From assembly GCF_002102175.1 (NCBI RefSeq), contig NZ_LQOX01000003.1, positions 62,001 through 126,000 on the forward strand: a DNA stretch of 64,000 bases. The letters run 5' to 3'. Numbering within the stretch: position 1 is the stretch's first letter; each line of letters begins with the position of its first letter. This stretch comes from Mycobacterium gastri. Lineage in GTDB: Bacteria > Actinomycetota > Actinomycetes > Mycobacteriales > Mycobacteriaceae. A program made the position numbers and the translations under genes. Of the stretch, positions 1 through 10,637 are shown piece by piece. The notes under the pieces are model-generated. The model ran no database searches. It had not been told where the DNA came from and saw only the letters and a list, made by a program, of their open reading frames with translations.

Positions 1-601
1 AGATGTTGATCACCGACGCGCCGAGATCGGCTGCGGTGCGGACGGCTTGCGCCATCGTGTCGACGTCGCCGACCCCGGTGGCGGAGCGGTCGGCGACCGG
101 AGCGAATTTGGCGCTGGACTGCCGGATGCTGATCACGGTCGCCTCGGGTGCTACCCCACTGAACCCGTCTGCGCTGGAATCCGTTGTGGCGGCGATGATT
201 CCGGCGATAACGGTGCCGTGTGCGTCGCAGTCCCGGGTGCCGTCGCCGGTGGAGACGTAGTCGCCGCCGCCGACGAGGTGCGGCAGTCGTCGGTGCCGGG
301 CGACGCCGGTGTCGATGACGGCGACCCGCTGGCCGGCCCCCCGGCTGAGCTGCCAGAGCTGTGGCAACTCGAGATCCGCGAGTTGTGCGGCGGCGCCGTC
401 GCGGCCGGGTACTGCGGTCGCCGCGGCGCAGACCTCGCGTTGCACGGTGGGTTGTGGCGGGGCCGGTGATGCCGCTGCGGGCAGCCACCTTTCGTCTACC
501 CGCGGCGGCGACACGGCGTGTGCGGCCGGTGTTGCGTACAGCGGCGCCGTGGTCAGCGCTGCCACCAGCAGATGGGCGACGCGCACCGTGGCGGTGTTCA
601 T
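1..601 (-). CDS. mycP4: Mycosin-4, ESX-4 subtilisin-like serine protease (partial)
   Basis: This is the N-terminal ~200 residues of a membrane-anchored S8 protease of the mycosin family; the rest lies beyond the window edge. Translating the minus strand from ATG 601-599 gives a signal-peptide-like start, a proline-rich segment, then the catalytic aspartate motif VIDTGV near residue 95 and the catalytic histidine motif DAHGT near residue 125. The active-site serine is outside the window. The ATG overlaps the eccD4 stop (ATGA), which fixes the start and indicates translational coupling. Mycosins sit on the periplasmic side of the type VII secretion membrane complex and stabilise it. Homologue of M. 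tuberculosis Rv3449 by position and motifs. Confidence 0.93.
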   Translation of the reverse strand, partial: MNTATVRVAHLLVAALTTAPLYATPAAHAVSPPRVDERWLPAAASPAPPQPTVQREVCAAATAVPGRDGAAAQLADLELPQLWQLSRGAGQRVAVIDTGVARHRRLPHLVGGGDYVSTGDGTRDCDAHGTVIAGIIAATTDSSADGFSGVAPEATVISIRQSSAKFAPVADRSATGVGDVDTMAQAVRTAADLGASVINI

Positions 602-1959
602 AACAGGTCGAGGGGCCGAACGGCGCCGAAGACCCCGCTTGTCCAGCAGACCAGCGGCGCCACGGCGACCCATGCCGCCAACTCCAGCGCCTCGACACCT
701 CGCCTGGCGATCGGCGAGAGCGACATCCCGGGAGCAACGAAGCCCAGAAACATCGCCGCGGCAGCCAGTATCGCGGTCAGCGCGGCGACCCAGACCCCAT
801 GCTGAATCCAGTTCGCCGCCGCGATGAGAAACGCCGTTGTGCCAGTGCTGATTCCGCTGATGACGAGCAGCAGCCACCGGGTCCGGTGGCGGTGTGCGCG
901 GGCGCGCAGCAGCATCAGCACTGCGGTGGTCGCGGCCAGGGGGACGGCGCGCTGGGTGGTCAGCGCGGCGACGATTGCCCCGATGGCGGCACAGCCGGAG
1001 AAGGTGGCCAGCAGACTGGTCAGCCAGTTGTCGGCCCGCATCGACTTGGTGGCCAGTACATCGGCTGGCGGCAGTTCGTCGTGGTCGATCGTTGGTGGCA
1101 GCCGCGGCGATAGGCCCGCCAACGCAATGGACATCCGAACCGACGCTTCCAGCAGACCCAACGATGCCAGCGCGGCCCACGAGCCGATCACGTACACCGG
1201 CGCCGCGGTGATGACCCCAGCCAAGGCGGCGACCGCGATGACGGTCGCACAGCCGCCCATGACGGTCAATGTGACTGCGCCGTAACCGGTTAGGCGAATC
1301 GCCAGCGCTGCCGTCACGGCCGCCGCCGTAGCGGCGAGCATGGCATGCGGAACAGCCGGGGCGCCGGGCACCGCCAGCAGACCGGCGACCGCGACGAAGA
1401 CCGTGGCGATCACGCTCAACGTGAGTGCGGCGATCGGGTCACGGAGGGTCCGCCGTGCAACACCCGCAAGCAGCAGGGCGATCACGCCGGCTGCCGCCGC
1501 GACAGCGGCCGTCGCTCCATGTTGAGCGCTGGCGCGCAACGCGTCCCGAATCAGTACCCCGGACCCGGCGCCGGTCACAACACCGGCGGCCAGCGCACCG
1601 GCGAGCCGGGCGGTGCGGCGGCAAGGGCGGGGGGCCGCGGTGCCCAGCGTTGCCGACACCGCCTCGGCCAGGTCGTCGTGGCGTTGGGCGGGCGGTTCGG
1701 GAAGGGACCGGCTCAGCAACAGCAGGGCACCGTCGCGGATATCGCTTTGCGCCAGCGTCGTCGCCGATGCGAGTATCTGCCCGCCCGGCGTGCACAGGTG
1801 GTAGCCCGTCGCGGCGTCCTGCGGGATGCGATCGCCCAGGACGTCGATGATCGGCGGGATCAACGCCGCGATCGGAAGCGCCGCGGGCAGTGACATATCG
1901 ACGACCGTGGTGCCGACATGAACGGCGACGCGGCGCAGTCCCGGATCGGTTGCAGACAA
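598..1959 (-). CDS. eccD4: ESX-4 membrane channel component EccD4
   Basis: The 453-residue protein has a soluble ubiquitin-like N-terminal domain (about residues 5-95) followed by a run of about eleven hydrophobic helices to the C-terminus, the standard EccD architecture. EccD subunits form the integral-membrane vestibule of the type VII secretion complex. It is transcribed away from eccC4 across a 116-bp divergent intergenic region and its stop overlaps the mycP4 start by four bases. Length is close to the M. tuberculosis Rv3448 protein. The ATG at 1959 is the only good candidate start ahead of the ubiquitin-like domain. Confidence 0.93.
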   Translation of the reverse strand: MSATDPGLRRVAVHVGTTVVDMSLPAALPIAALIPPIIDVLGDRIPQDAATGYHLCTPGGQILASATTLAQSDIRDGALLLLSRSLPEPPAQRHDDLAEAVSATLGTAAPRPCRRTARLAGALAAGVVTGAGSGVLIRDALRASAQHGATAAVAAAAGVIALLLAGVARRTLRDPIAALTLSVIATVFVAVAGLLAVPGAPAVPHAMLAATAAAVTAALAIRLTGYGAVTLTVMGGCATVIAVAALAGVITAAPVYVIGSWAALASLGLLEASVRMSIALAGLSPRLPPTIDHDELPPADVLATKSMRADNWLTSLLATFSGCAAIGAIVAALTTQRAVPLAATTAVLMLLRARAHRHRTRWLLLVISGISTGTTAFLIAAANWIQHGVWVAALTAILAAAAMFLGFVAPGMSLSPIARRGVEALELAAWVAVAPLVCWTSGVFGAVRPLDLL

Positions 1960-2075
1960 CGGAGCTCCCCTCAGGTTCGGTCCAGCGGCACCTTAACTGG
2001 ATTCCGCCGGAGTCGTTTCCGGCTGTGCACAGGTGACTTGCGGCCGGTCGCCGCGCTACCTAGCGTCGTCGAACT
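1960..2075. promoter_or_regulatory. Divergent eccD4/eccC4 promoter region
   Basis: These 116 bp separate the divergent eccD4-mycP4 and eccC4-esxT transcription units, so both promoters should lie here. No operator-like palindrome was recognised. The role is inferred from gene orientation only. Confidence 0.5.
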
Positions 2076-5000
2076 GTGACAGCCGAAGTGGTGGTCGCCG
2101 CGCCACCGGAGGTGCCGCGATCCGGATCACCGGGTCTTCTGGTACGCGTTGCGCCGCTTGCGATATCGGGGGTGATGCTCGGCATTACGGCAGTGGCCTT
2201 GCTTTCGGGATCGTCGACAACCCGCAGTCCGGTGTTTCTGGCGTTCCCGGCGATGACGGTGGTGTCGCTGGTCGTCGCCGCGGTAACCGGCCTCGGTCGC
2301 GGCCGCGATGGCGGCCTGGACGACGAGCGTCTGGACTACCTTCGATATCTGACCGGCCTGCGCGCTATGGTCACTGAAATCGCTGTGGCACAGCACTCGT
2401 CACTGAATTGGACGCATCCCGAGCCGGACATGCTGTGCAGCCTGGTCGGTGAACCGCGGATGTGGGAGCGCCGACCGGCCGATGCCGATTTCTGCCATGT
2501 GCGCGTCGGCCGTGGTACCCGGCCGCTGGCAACCCGTTTGGTGGCTCAGCAGCTGCCGGCCGGCCAGCGAGCCGATCCGGTCACTGTGACCGCGCTGCGT
2601 CGTTTTCTGCGCGTGCACTCGACGATTGCCGATGCACCCGTCGCGATCTCGTTACGCGAGACCATCACCATCGAGGGCGACGCGGCCGGGGTGCGTGGGC
2701 TCATCCGAGCGATGGTCTGTCAACTCGCGGTGCTGCACCCGCCAGATCAGGTGGCGATCGCAGCGGTGGCCAGCGACCGGAATCGCCGACACTGGGACTG
2801 GCTGAAGTGGTTGCCGCACAACCAACACCAACGTCGCATCGACGCGCTGGGCCCGGCCCGGATGGTGTATACCACCTGGGCGGCTGCACACGCCTCGCTC
2901 AGCGGTGCCGCGCTGCCGACCGTGGTGATCGTCGACACCGACGAACCCGCCGCCGCCTCGATCGCCGGTGCGATGATCCTCGCGGTCGGCCGCTGCGGTG
3001 ACGGTTCGGCCATGGTGATCCGGCATGGTGGTGAGTCCGAGACACCGGCGCGCGCGGACCGGATGGAACCCGTCGACGCGGTGGTATGCGCGCGCCTGCT
3101 GGCGGCGTACCGGGCCAGCGACCGAGGCGACCGCAATACCGTCGGCTCAGAATGGGCCAACCTGCTCGGCATCGCTGAGGTCGATGCTTTCGACCCGGCC
3201 GCCCGGTGGCGTAACCAGAACGCCGGAGATCGGCTCCGCGCGCCGATCGGAACCGGGGCCGACGGTACCCCGGTCGAACTGGACATCAAGGAACCCGCCG
3301 AAAACGGTATGGGACCGCACGGCCTGTGTGTCGGCGCCACCGGATCGGGGAAGTCGGAATTGTTGCGAACCGTCGCGCTGGGCATGATGGCGCGCAATGG
3401 CCCCGGGGCGCTCAATCTGCTGCTCATCGATTTCAAAGGCGGCGCGACGTTTCTCGACCTGGCTCGGTCGCCGCAGGTGGCTGCGGTCATCACCAATCTG
3501 GCCGACGAGGCGCCGCTGGTCGCCCGGATGCGAGAGGCCCTGGCCGGCGAGATGAACCGTCGGCAACAGCTGCTGCGGACGGCCGGCAACTTTGTCAGCG
3601 TGGCCGCTTATGAGAATGCGCGCCGCGGCGGCGCTCGACTGGCCGCCCTGCCGACGCTGTTCATCATCGTCGACGAGTTCTCCGAACTGCTGAGCCAGCA
3701 CCCCGATTTCGCCGAGGTATTCGTCGCGATCGGCCGGCTCGGACGCTCGCTGGGGATGCATCTGTTGCTCGCCAGTCAGCGGCTCGACGAGGGCAGGCTG
3801 CGTGGACTGGAAGCCCACCTGTCCTACCGGGTGTGCCTGAAGACATTGTCCCCCAGTGATTCACGTGCCGTCTTGGGAACACTCGACGCCTACGAGTTGC
3901 CCAACACTCCGGGTGCCGGCTGGCTGCGCACGGCCACCGGGAAGCTGACCCGGTTCCAGACCGCGTTCGTTTCGGGACCGCTGCCGCCGCCCAGGCCTGC
4001 GGCTCGAACGGCCCTGCCGCAGGGGGTGCGGCTGTTCACGTCGGAGTATGCCGGGCCGGTCACGGGTGCCGCCGAGGCGAGTACCGAGCCCGCGCGCAGC
4101 GTGTTGCATGCGGTGTTGGACCGATTGGCCGGTCACGGTCCACCCGCACACCGGGTCTGGTTACCGCCGCTGCAGGCGGCGCCGGCGCTGGATGCCCTGT
4201 TGGCCGGCGATGCGCGGCGCGAACTGACGGTGCCGATCGGGATCATGGACCGGCCGTTTCACCAATCCCGCTCGCCGCTGACTGTCGACTTGTCCGCGGC
4301 CGCAGGCCATGTCGGGGTCGTGGGGGCGACCCGATCGGGCAAGTCGACCGCCTTGTGCACGTTGATCACCGCATTGGCGGCCACCCACGATGCGGGCCGG
4401 GTCCAGTTCTACTGCCTGGACTTCGGCGGCGGTGCTCTGGCAGCGATCCGCGAGCTGCCGCATGTGGGGGCGGTTGCCGGACGGTCGGAGCCGGAGTTGG
4501 TCTGGCGCATCGTGGCAGAGCTGGAGTCGGTGCTGCGGTCGCGGGAGTCATTGGCATGCGAGCAAGACGGGAACTGCGGCCGGCCCGCTGACGTGTTTCT
4601 GGTGGTCGACGGTTGGGCAACGGTGCGCCAAGAATTCGGCGAACTGGAGGAGCCGATCACCGCGCTTGCGGTACAAGGTCTTTCATTCGGGATTCACGTA
4701 ATGGTGTCGGCGTCGCGATGGGCGGAGATCAGGCCGTCGCTCAAGGACCAAATCGGCACCCGGATCGAGCTGCGACTCGGCGAGCCCGCCGAATCCGACG
4801 TGGACCGCAGGCAGGCGCAGCAGGTGCCCCGCGACCGGCCGGGACGCGGGCTAGCGCCCGACGGTTCGCACATGATGGTCGCCCTGCCCGGACCGAACGG
4901 AGTCGATCTGTGTCACCGCGGTGACGCGGTAGCGCCGCCGATACCATTGTTGCCCGCGCGGGTGGACTACGACAGCGTCCTGTGCCTCGCGGACGACCAG

Positions 5001-5690
5001 CACATCCTGATCGGTCTCGAGGAGCGCGAACTGCGGCCCGCTGCAGTCGATTTCGAACACCAATCCCATCTGGTGATTCTCGGCGACAACGAGTGCGGGA
5101 AGTCGGCCACGCTCCGCCTGCTGTGCCGGGAGATCGTCCGGGCCAGAACCCCTGCCCAGGCCCGGATCTTCATCGTCGACTTTCGGCGCGCCCTGCTCAG
5201 TGTTGTCGAGTCCGAACACCTTGGCGGCTATGCCATGTCGGTGCCGGCATTGGATGCGATGCTGCCGGGCGTGGCATCGCTGCTGCAGCACCGAACGCCC
5301 CCCGCCGAGGTGAGCCAGCCGCAGTTGCGTACCAGGTCCTGGTGGGCCGGACCGGACATCTATCTGGTGGTCGACGACTATGACCTGGTCGCCACAACCG
5401 CGGGTAACCCACTGCTGGCTCTACTCGAATACCTGCCGTATGCAACGGATCTCGGACTGCACCTGGTGATTGCGCGGCGCAGCGGCGGAGCCGCACGAGC
5501 CATGTTCGAGCCACTGCTGGCGGGTCTGCGTGACTTCGGCTGCTTGGCGCTGATGATGAGCGGACGTCCCGAGGAAGGCGCGTTGTTCGGCTTGAGCCGC
5601 CCGGGCCCGTTGCCCGCGGGCCGCGGTGTCCTGATCAGCCGAACCGGCGACGAGCGACGGGTTCAGGTGGCGTGGAGTCCGCCGCCATGA
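2076..5690 (+). CDS. eccC4: ESX-4 FtsK/SpoIIIE-type ATPase EccC4
   Basis: This 1204-residue motor ATPase recognises and drives substrates through the ESX-4 channel. Two hydrophobic helices near residues 25-46 and 52-74 anchor it. Three P-loop ATPase domains follow, with Walker A motifs GATGSGKSE near residue 420, GATRSGKST near 750 and GDNECGKSA near 1003. The third P-loop is less canonical, as is common for EccC ATPase 3. Walker B-like strings are visible, for example [11 protein letters not shown] in domain 1. It is one continuous chain, not split into EccCa and EccCb. The GTG start at 2076 gives a length close to Rv3447c (about 1236 aa). Its stop overlaps the next start (ATGA at 5687). Confidence 0.95.
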   Translation: MTAEVVVAAPPEVPRSGSPGLLVRVAPLAISGVMLGITAVALLSGSSTTRSPVFLAFPAMTVVSLVVAAVTGLGRGRDGGLDDERLDYLRYLTGLRAMVTEIAVAQHSSLNWTHPEPDMLCSLVGEPRMWERRPADADFCHVRVGRGTRPLATRLVAQQLPAGQRADPVTVTALRRFLRVHSTIADAPVAISLRETITIEGDAAGVRGLIRAMVCQLAVLHPPDQVAIAAVASDRNRRHWDWLKWLPHNQHQRRIDALGPARMVYTTWAAAHASLSGAALPTVVIVDTDEPAAASIAGAMILAVGRCGDGSAMVIRHGGESETPARADRMEPVDAVVCARLLAAYRASDRGDRNTVGSEWANLLGIAEVDAFDPAARWRNQNAGDRLRAPIGTGADGTPVELDIKEPAENGMGPHGLCVGATGSGKSELLRTVALGMMARNGPGALNLLLIDFKGGATFLDLARSPQVAAVITNLADEAPLVARMREALAGEMNRRQQLLRTAGNFVSVAAYENARRGGARLAALPTLFIIVDEFSELLSQHPDFAEVFVAIGRLGRSLGMHLLLASQRLDEGRLRGLEAHLSYRVCLKTLSPSDSRAVLGTLDAYELPNTPGAGWLRTATGKLTRFQTAFVSGPLPPPRPAARTALPQGVRLFTSEYAGPVTGAAEASTEPARSVLHAVLDRLAGHGPPAHRVWLPPLQAAPALDALLAGDARRELTVPIGIMDRPFHQSRSPLTVDLSAAAGHVGVVGATRSGKSTALCTLITALAATHDAGRVQFYCLDFGGGALAAIRELPHVGAVAGRSEPELVWRIVAELESVLRSRESLACEQDGNCGRPADVFLVVDGWATVRQEFGELEEPITALAVQGLSFGIHVMVSASRWAEIRPSLKDQIGTRIELRLGEPAESDVDRRQAQQVPRDRPGRGLAPDGSHMMVALPGPNGVDLCHRGDAVAPPIPLLPARVDYDSVLCLADDQHILIGLEERELRPAAVDFEHQSHLVILGDNECGKSATLRLLCREIVRARTPAQARIFIVDFRRALLSVVESEHLGGYAMSVPALDAMLPGVASLLQHRTPPAEVSQPQLRTRSWWAGPDIYLVVDDYDLVATTAGNPLLALLEYLPYATDLGLHLVIARRSGGAARAMFEPLLAGLRDFGCLALMMSGRPEEGALFGLSRPGPLPAGRGVLISRTGDERRVQVAWSPPP

Positions 5691-6904
5691 GCACGCATCC
5701 CGTGGTGATCGAGGCCGGCCCCGGCGCGATCCGCCGACTGTGTTGTGACGCAGGCGTTGTTGCCGACACCGAAGTGCGCGCGGCTGCCCTGGATGCGATC
5801 GACGACCCGGTGGCGCTGGTCGATGAGCGGCCGGTAGCCGTTGCGGCGCTGTGGTCGGCTACGTTGCGCAGGCTGGCGCGCGACCACGGCGACGGCATGG
5901 TCGTCGTGCATCCGTCGTGGTGGCCGGTGGCGCGGGTGGGTGTGGTCACCAGGGCAGCCCGGGCGGTGGGTGGCGGTGCCCTGGTGGTGCGGCCGCGGTC
6001 GTGGCTGCTCACCCGAGCCGCCGCGGATGCCTCCGCGGAAGCCTCCGCGGAGAACATTGTGGTGGAGATTGCGGATCGATTGGTCGCTGTCGTCGACTCC
6101 GAGGTGATGACCGCCGTGCCGCGCCTGGCGACGGCTCAGGTGGTGGCAGAGGAGGTCGTCGGGGTCGTCGCCGGCATGATCCGGGGCGCCGGCGCCGCGG
6201 TGGTCATCGATGTGCCGGGCACCGTCGCGGGAGCGGCAGCGCTTGCGACGGCGATCGTGGGTGCGTTGCGGGGCCGCCAAGTTGTCGCCGAGGTCGACGA
6301 TGCTCGACTGTCCCAGCTGGCGAAGGACGCGCCGGAGGAGCCGACGGGGTCCCCGGGCGTGGAGCGTGGCGCCCGCGCCGGCAGGTTCGCGGGGCTGGCG
6401 GCCGCCGGCGTCGTCCTGTCGGTGCTGGTGGTGGCCGCAACGGCGCGTCACGGTGCCACGGCGGTGCCGGTGGCGCCGACGACGTTTCTGGTGGAGGGCC
6501 GCGTCGCGCTCACTGTTCCCGCCGGCTGGCCCACGCAGCGGGTGATCGGCGGGCCGGGTTCGGCTCGAGTACAGCTCACGTCGCCGACAGAGCCGGAGGT
6601 GGCGTTGCACATCACCCAATCGCAGGTGCCCGGGGAAACGCTGACGCAGACCGTCGAACGGTTGCGACGGGCCGTCGACGCGGAACCGGCCGGGGTGTTC
6701 GTCGACTTCAACCCGTCCGCCGTGAGCGCCGGCCGGCCCGCGGTGACCTACCGCGAGCTGCGCGCCCGACATGACGTGTGGTGGACGGTGTTGCTCGACG
6801 GCGGGGTCCGGATCAGCGTCGGGTGCCAGAGCAGGCCCGGTGCGCAGGACGCCGTGCGCGACGTCTGTGAACGCGCCGTGCGGTCGGCGCATGCGCTCGG
6901 CTGA
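5687..6904 (+). CDS. Type VII secretion-associated protein (Rv3446c-like)
   Basis: The 405-residue protein corresponds to the ESX-4-linked Rv3446c family (type VII secretion-associated protein). It is alanine/valine-rich, has a nucleotide-binding-fold-like N-terminal half, one strong transmembrane helix near residues 230-255, and an extracytoplasmic C-terminal domain of about 140 residues. The ATG at 5687 was chosen because it overlaps the eccC4 stop and gives the family length; a GTG 15 bp upstream is also in frame. A 12-bp tandem duplication encodes DASAEASAE near residue 115. Biochemical role is unknown; operon position suggests an accessory part of ESX-4. Confidence 0.85.
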   Translation: MSTHPVVIEAGPGAIRRLCCDAGVVADTEVRAAALDAIDDPVALVDERPVAVAALWSATLRRLARDHGDGMVVVHPSWWPVARVGVVTRAARAVGGGALVVRPRSWLLTRAAADASAEASAENIVVEIADRLVAVVDSEVMTAVPRLATAQVVAEEVVGVVAGMIRGAGAAVVIDVPGTVAGAAALATAIVGALRGRQVVAEVDDARLSQLAKDAPEEPTGSPGVERGARAGRFAGLAAAGVVLSVLVVAATARHGATAVPVAPTTFLVEGRVALTVPAGWPTQRVIGGPGSARVQLTSPTEPEVALHITQSQVPGETLTQTVERLRRAVDAEPAGVFVDFNPSAVSAGRPAVTYRELRARHDVWWTVLLDGGVRISVGCQSRPGAQDAVRDVCERAVRSAHALG

Positions 6905-6979
6905 GCCGGGGAAATTTGAAGGGAACCGAATCGCGTCGCCCGTAGTCGTACTTGGTGTCAACAACTGGAAGGGAAACAG

Positions 6980-7294
6980 GTGAGCCCGAACGCATTGAAT
7001 GCCGATTTCGACCTGATGCGGTCGGTCGCGGCCACGACCGACGCGCGCAACGAGGAAATCCGGGCGATGCTGCAGGCCTTCATCGGCCGCATGAGCAGCG
7101 TTCCGGCGTCGATCTGGGGCGGGATGGCCGCCGCGCGATTTAAAGACGTGGTGGATCGCTGGAACGCCGAGTCGACGAGGCTGTACCACGTGTTGCATGC
7201 GATCGCCGAAACCATCCGGCACAACGAGGCCATGCTGCACGAGGCAGGTCAAAACCATGCCCACCATATCGCCGCCGCCGGCGGAACTTTGTGA
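6980..7294 (+). CDS. esxU: ESAT-6-like WXG100 protein EsxU
   Basis: This 104-residue helical-hairpin protein of the WXG100 family carries the turn motif W-G-G near residue 46. It is the predicted secreted partner of EsxT and a substrate of ESX-4. The GTG start follows a purine-rich ribosome-binding site (GGAAGGGAAA). It ends 21 bp before esxT, so the two are co-translated. Homologue of Rv3445c by size and context. Confidence 0.92.
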   Translation: MSPNALNADFDLMRSVAATTDARNEEIRAMLQAFIGRMSSVPASIWGGMAAARFKDVVDRWNAESTRLYHVLHAIAETIRHNEAMLHEAGQNHAHHIAAAGGTL

Positions 7295-7315
7295 TCGACA
7301 GGATCAGCCTCCGAT

Positions 7316-7618
7316 ATGACCACAGACCCCGCCTTGTCGTACAACTTCGACGCCATCGAATACTGCGTTCGTCAGGAGATCCACACCACCTCGGCGCGTT
7401 TCAACGCCGCGCTGCAGGAGCTGAGATCCCACATCGCGCCGTTGCAGCAACTCTGGACTCGGGAAGCGGCGGCGGCATACCAACTCGAGCAGCTCAGGTG
7501 GCATCAGGCGGCCAGCGCCCTTAACGAGATCCTGGTCGACTTGGGAAATGCGGTCCGCGACGGCGCCGAGGACGTGGCGCACGCCGACCGCCGGGCAGCC
7601 GGCATGTGGGCACGCTAG
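7316..7618 (+). CDS. esxT: ESAT-6-like WXG100 protein EsxT
   Basis: This 100-residue helical-hairpin protein is the EsxU partner. The WXG turn is degenerate: it reads W-T-R near residue 47, with arginine in place of the usual glycine. The flanking amphipathic helices and length fit the family. It is the last gene of the ESX-4 plus-strand operon and is followed by a strong hairpin. Homologue of Rv3444c. Confidence 0.9.
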   Translation: MTTDPALSYNFDAIEYCVRQEIHTTSARFNAALQELRSHIAPLQQLWTREAAAAYQLEQLRWHQAASALNEILVDLGNAVRDGAEDVAHADRRAAGMWAR

Positions 7619-7642
7619 GCCGAAGTTACGGCGCCCGAAGCT

Positions 7643-7683
7643 CTGTGCGGTCCCGACGGAGGAGAGCCGTCGGGACCGCACAG
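7643..7683 (+). terminator. Long GC-rich hairpin after esxT
   Basis: A perfect 17-bp stem (7643-7659 with 7667-7683) closes a 7-base loop, 25 bp after the esxT stop. No T-tract follows, so it is either a mycobacterial-type terminator without a U-run or an RNA-stabilising structure between the ESX-4 operon and the ribosomal-protein operon. Confidence 0.6.
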
Positions 7684-7885
7684 TGATCGTCACCGAAGAT
7701 TTTGACCTGCGGCGATTTTGACCTGCGGGGATGGCCGTCGGTAAGCTGCTCCGTTGGCGTGCGGTACGCCGGGGCCTCGGGTCAATGTCGGTCGCCGAGG
7801 ACAAGCCCCCTTGGACCCACCAGGTCCACCTGACCGGCACCCGGGTCGCACCGGGATCCGCCCGAGAGAAAGTGTGGTAAGCGCT

Positions 7886-8329
7886 GTGCCTACATACGCG
7901 CCCAAGGCGGGTGACACCACGAGGTCGTGGTACGTCATCGACGCCACGGACGTGGTGCTTGGCCGCCTTGCCGTCGCAGCGGCCAACCTGCTGCGCGGCA
8001 AGCACAAGCCGACGTTCGCGCCCAATGTCGACGGTGGCGACTTCGTCATCATCGTCAATGCCGACAAGGTCGCCATCAGCGGCGACAAACTGCGTCACAA
8101 AATGGCTTACCGCCACTCGGGATATCCCGGCGGCCTGCGCAAGCGCACCATCGGCGAGCTGATGCAAAAGCACCCGGATCGCGTGGTGGAAAAGGCGATC
8201 GTCGGGATGCTGCCCAAGAACAAGCTGAGCTGTGAGATCCAGCGCAAGCTCCGCGTCTACGCCGGGCCGGAGCATCCCCACACCGCGCAGCAGCCGGTTC
8301 CGTTCGAGATCAAGCAGGTGGCGCAGTGA
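7886..8329 (+). CDS. rplM: 50S ribosomal protein L13
   Basis: The 147-residue L13 protein starts [15 protein letters not shown] and carries the family core ([35 protein letters not shown]). L13 binds 23S rRNA early in large-subunit assembly. The in-frame reading extends upstream, but the GTG at 7886 gives the length of the M. tuberculosis protein and the conserved N-terminus. Its stop overlaps the rpsI start (GTGA), the usual L13-S9 coupling. Confidence 0.97.
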   Translation: MPTYAPKAGDTTRSWYVIDATDVVLGRLAVAAANLLRGKHKPTFAPNVDGGDFVIIVNADKVAISGDKLRHKMAYRHSGYPGGLRKRTIGELMQKHPDRVVEKAIVGMLPKNKLSCEIQRKLRVYAGPEHPHTAQQPVPFEIKQVAQ

Positions 8330-8778
8330 CCGAAGTCAGCGAGGCTCCCGCCGTCGAGAGCCAGCCAGTCCAGCACGAATCGTTCGTGTTCGAACGGCCC
8401 ATCCAGACCGTCGGGCGCCGTAAGGAAGCCGTGGTACGGGTGCGTCTGGTGCCCGGCACCGGAAAGTTCGACCTCAACGGCCGCACTCTGGAGGACTACT
8501 TCCCCAACAAGGTGCACCAGCAGCTCATCAAGGCTCCGTTGGTCACGGTCGACCGGGTGGAAAGCTACGACATCTTTGCCCACCTCAACGGCGGCGGCCC
8601 GTCGGGCCAAGCCGGGGCGTTGCGCCTGGGCATAGCCCGCGCGTTAATCCTGGCCAACCCGGGGGACCGGCCCCCGCTGAAGAAGGCCGGGTTTCTCACC
8701 CGCGATCCGCGTGCCACCGAGCGCAAGAAGTACGGGCTGAAGAAGGCCCGCAAGGCGCCTCAGTACAGCAAGCGCTGA
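8326..8778 (+). CDS. rpsI: 30S ribosomal protein S9
   Basis: This 150-residue S9 protein has an actinobacterial N-terminal extension of ~25 residues, then the conserved body ([32 protein letters not shown]) and the basic C-terminal tail ending YSKR, which in S9 reaches the P-site tRNA. It is translationally coupled to rplM. Homologue of Rv3442c. Confidence 0.97.
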   Translation: MTEVSEAPAVESQPVQHESFVFERPIQTVGRRKEAVVRVRLVPGTGKFDLNGRTLEDYFPNKVHQQLIKAPLVTVDRVESYDIFAHLNGGGPSGQAGALRLGIARALILANPGDRPPLKKAGFLTRDPRATERKKYGLKKARKAPQYSKR

Positions 8779-8916
8779 TCAAACATCACTTTCTGGCCGC
8801 AACCGTGCCTTTTATGCATCGTGTGCGGCGTGTCGGCGCACCCGCGGGCACGGTTTCGGCGAGAAAGAAATGGGCACCTTTGGGTGCAAGACGTCAACTG
8901 TGAGAGGTTTGTCCGC

Positions 8917-10254
8917 ATGGGTCGACTATTTGGCACCGACGGTGTGCGCGGGGTCGCCAACCGCGAGCTGACCGCAGAGTTGGCCCTGGCGCTGGGCGCC
9001 GCCGCGGCGCGGCACCTGGCGCGTTCGGGTGGACCGGGCCGGCAGGTCGCCGTGGTCGGGCGTGATCCGCGGGCCAGCGGCGAAATGCTGGAGGCGGCCG
9101 TGATCGCCGGGCTGACCAGCCAAGGTGTGGACGCGCTGCGGGTCGGGGTGCTTCCGACACCGGCGGTGGCCTACCTGACCAGTGCCTACGACGCTGACTT
9201 CGGGGTGATGATCTCGGCGTCGCACAACCCGATGCCCGACAACGGCATCAAGATCTTCGGCGCCGGGGGACAGAAACTCGACGACGACACCGAGGACCAG
9301 ATCGAGAACCTGGTCGCCTCCGGCCCCGGGTTGCGTCCGGTCGGCGCGGGGATCGGCCGTGTCATCGACGCCGAGGATGCGGCGGAACGCTACCTGCGTC
9401 AGGTGAGCAAGGCCAGCACCACCCCGCTTGACGGTCTCACCGTGGTCGTCGATTGTGCCCACGGAGCCGCGTCGGCGGTGGCGCCGCGCGCGTATCGGGC
9501 CGCCGGGGCCAGGGTGATCGCGATCAACGCCGAGCCCAACGGAGTCAACATCAACGACGCCTGCGGATCGACGGACCTGGATTGTTTGCGGGCGGCCGTC
9601 ATTGCGCATCGTGCCGACCTGGGTCTGGCGCACGACGGAGATGCCGACCGCTGCCTGGCCGTCGACGCCAATGGTGAGCTCGTCGACGGCGACGCCATCA
9701 TGGTGGTGCTGGCGCTGGCGATGCGGGAAGCCGGCGAACTGACCGCCGATACGTTGGTGACCACAGTCATGAGCAACCTCGGCCTGCATCTGGCCATGCG
9801 CGCCGCCGGCGTCACCGTGTGCACCACCGCAGTCGGTGACCGCTACGTCCTCGAGGAATTGCGCGCCGGCGACTACAGCCTGGGCGGTGAGCAATCCGGT
9901 CATATCGTGATGCCGGCGCTGGGATCGACCGGAGACGGGATCGTCACCGGGCTGCGGCTGATGACCCGCATGGTGCAGACCGGCTCGTCGCTCGCCTCCC
10001 TCGCGTCGGCGATGCAGACGTTGCCGCAGGTACTGATCAACGTCGAGGTTGCCGACAAGGCCACCGCCGCCGCCGCGCCGTCGGTCCAGACGGCTGTCGA
10101 CCGGGCTGCGGCAGAGCTTGGCGACACGGGCCGAATCCTGTTGCGTCCCTCCGGAACTGAGCCGATGATTCGCGTCATGGTGGAGGCGGCCGACGAGGAC
10201 GTCGCACGGCGATTGGCGGCCAGCGTCGCCGATGCGGTCAGCGCCGCGCGCTGA
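8917..10254 (+). CDS. glmM: Phosphoglucosamine mutase
   Basis: GlmM converts glucosamine-6-phosphate to glucosamine-1-phosphate for peptidoglycan precursor UDP-GlcNAc. The 445-residue protein starts [19 protein letters not shown], a hallmark N-terminus. The phosphoserine loop SASHNP places the catalytic serine at residue 102, the metal loop DGDADRC follows near residue 245, and a C-terminal sugar-phosphate loop RPSGTEP is present. The ATG at 8917 fits all of these; upstream in-frame codons lack homology. It acts with glmS at 16.0 kb. Homologue of Rv3441c (also called mrsA). Confidence 0.96.
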   Translation: MGRLFGTDGVRGVANRELTAELALALGAAAARHLARSGGPGRQVAVVGRDPRASGEMLEAAVIAGLTSQGVDALRVGVLPTPAVAYLTSAYDADFGVMISASHNPMPDNGIKIFGAGGQKLDDDTEDQIENLVASGPGLRPVGAGIGRVIDAEDAAERYLRQVSKASTTPLDGLTVVVDCAHGAASAVAPRAYRAAGARVIAINAEPNGVNINDACGSTDLDCLRAAVIAHRADLGLAHDGDADRCLAVDANGELVDGDAIMVVLALAMREAGELTADTLVTTVMSNLGLHLAMRAAGVTVCTTAVGDRYVLEELRAGDYSLGGEQSGHIVMPALGSTGDGIVTGLRLMTRMVQTGSSLASLASAMQTLPQVLINVEVADKATAAAAPSVQTAVDRAAAELGDTGRILLRPSGTEPMIRVMVEAADEDVARRLAASVADAVSAAR

Positions 10255-10275
10255 ATTTCGGGGAACCCGGGCGCC

Positions 10276-10635
10276 GTGTCCGGCGTCCAACCAAGCATGA
10301 GACTCGATCATGGAAAAAACTACGCCGGCAGCGCTATTGAAGCCGGCAGCGCTATTGACGTGACGGCGGTGCTTGCGGTGGCCGACAGAATCAGCGCCGC
10401 AGCCGAACTCGTCGACGACGCAGCAGCAAACCTTTTGTCCCGGTTGACTTTTGGCGGTGCTCACGCCGGCCGGGCGCACTCGCAGCGCGGTGAGGCGTTG
10501 CGTGCCGGCCTGGACCGGCTGGCCGCCGAGTTGTCGCAATGGTCTCGTGCTGCCGCCGAGATCGCCGTCGCGCTGCGGGCCGGCGCCCAGCGCTATGCCG
10601 ATGCGGACCTGTTCGCCGCCGGCCGGATCGCCTGA
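10276..10635 (+). CDS. Small EspC/WXG100-like protein (Rv3440c-like)
   Basis: This helical protein of up to 119 residues has a C-terminal Y-x-x-x-D sequence (YADAD), which resembles the ESX export signal. It resembles Rv3440c and the EspC-like families. The start is uncertain: GTG 10276, ATG 10297, or a site further in giving ~103 residues as in M. tuberculosis. An 18-bp in-frame tandem duplication at 10324-10359 encodes AGSAIE/AGSAID in the poorly conserved N-terminus. It ends 2 bp before the next gene, so the two are likely co-translated. A role as an ESX-4 substrate or chaperone-like partner is inference from size, motif and proximity. Confidence 0.75.
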   Translation: MSGVQPSMRLDHGKNYAGSAIEAGSAIDVTAVLAVADRISAAAELVDDAAANLLSRLTFGGAHAGRAHSQRGEALRAGLDRLAAELSQWSRAAAEIAVALRAGAQRYADADLFAAGRIA

Positions 10636-10637
10636 TC

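Noticed and set aside
5663..7267. 534-residue open frame on the minus strand
   Set aside because: It is antisense to the Rv3446c-like gene and esxU, has shadow composition rich in Arg, His and Gly, and no recognisable motif.
7754..7885. N-terminal extension of L13
   Set aside because: The frame is open upstream, but the family N-terminus begins at GTG 7886 and the extension has no conserved sequence.
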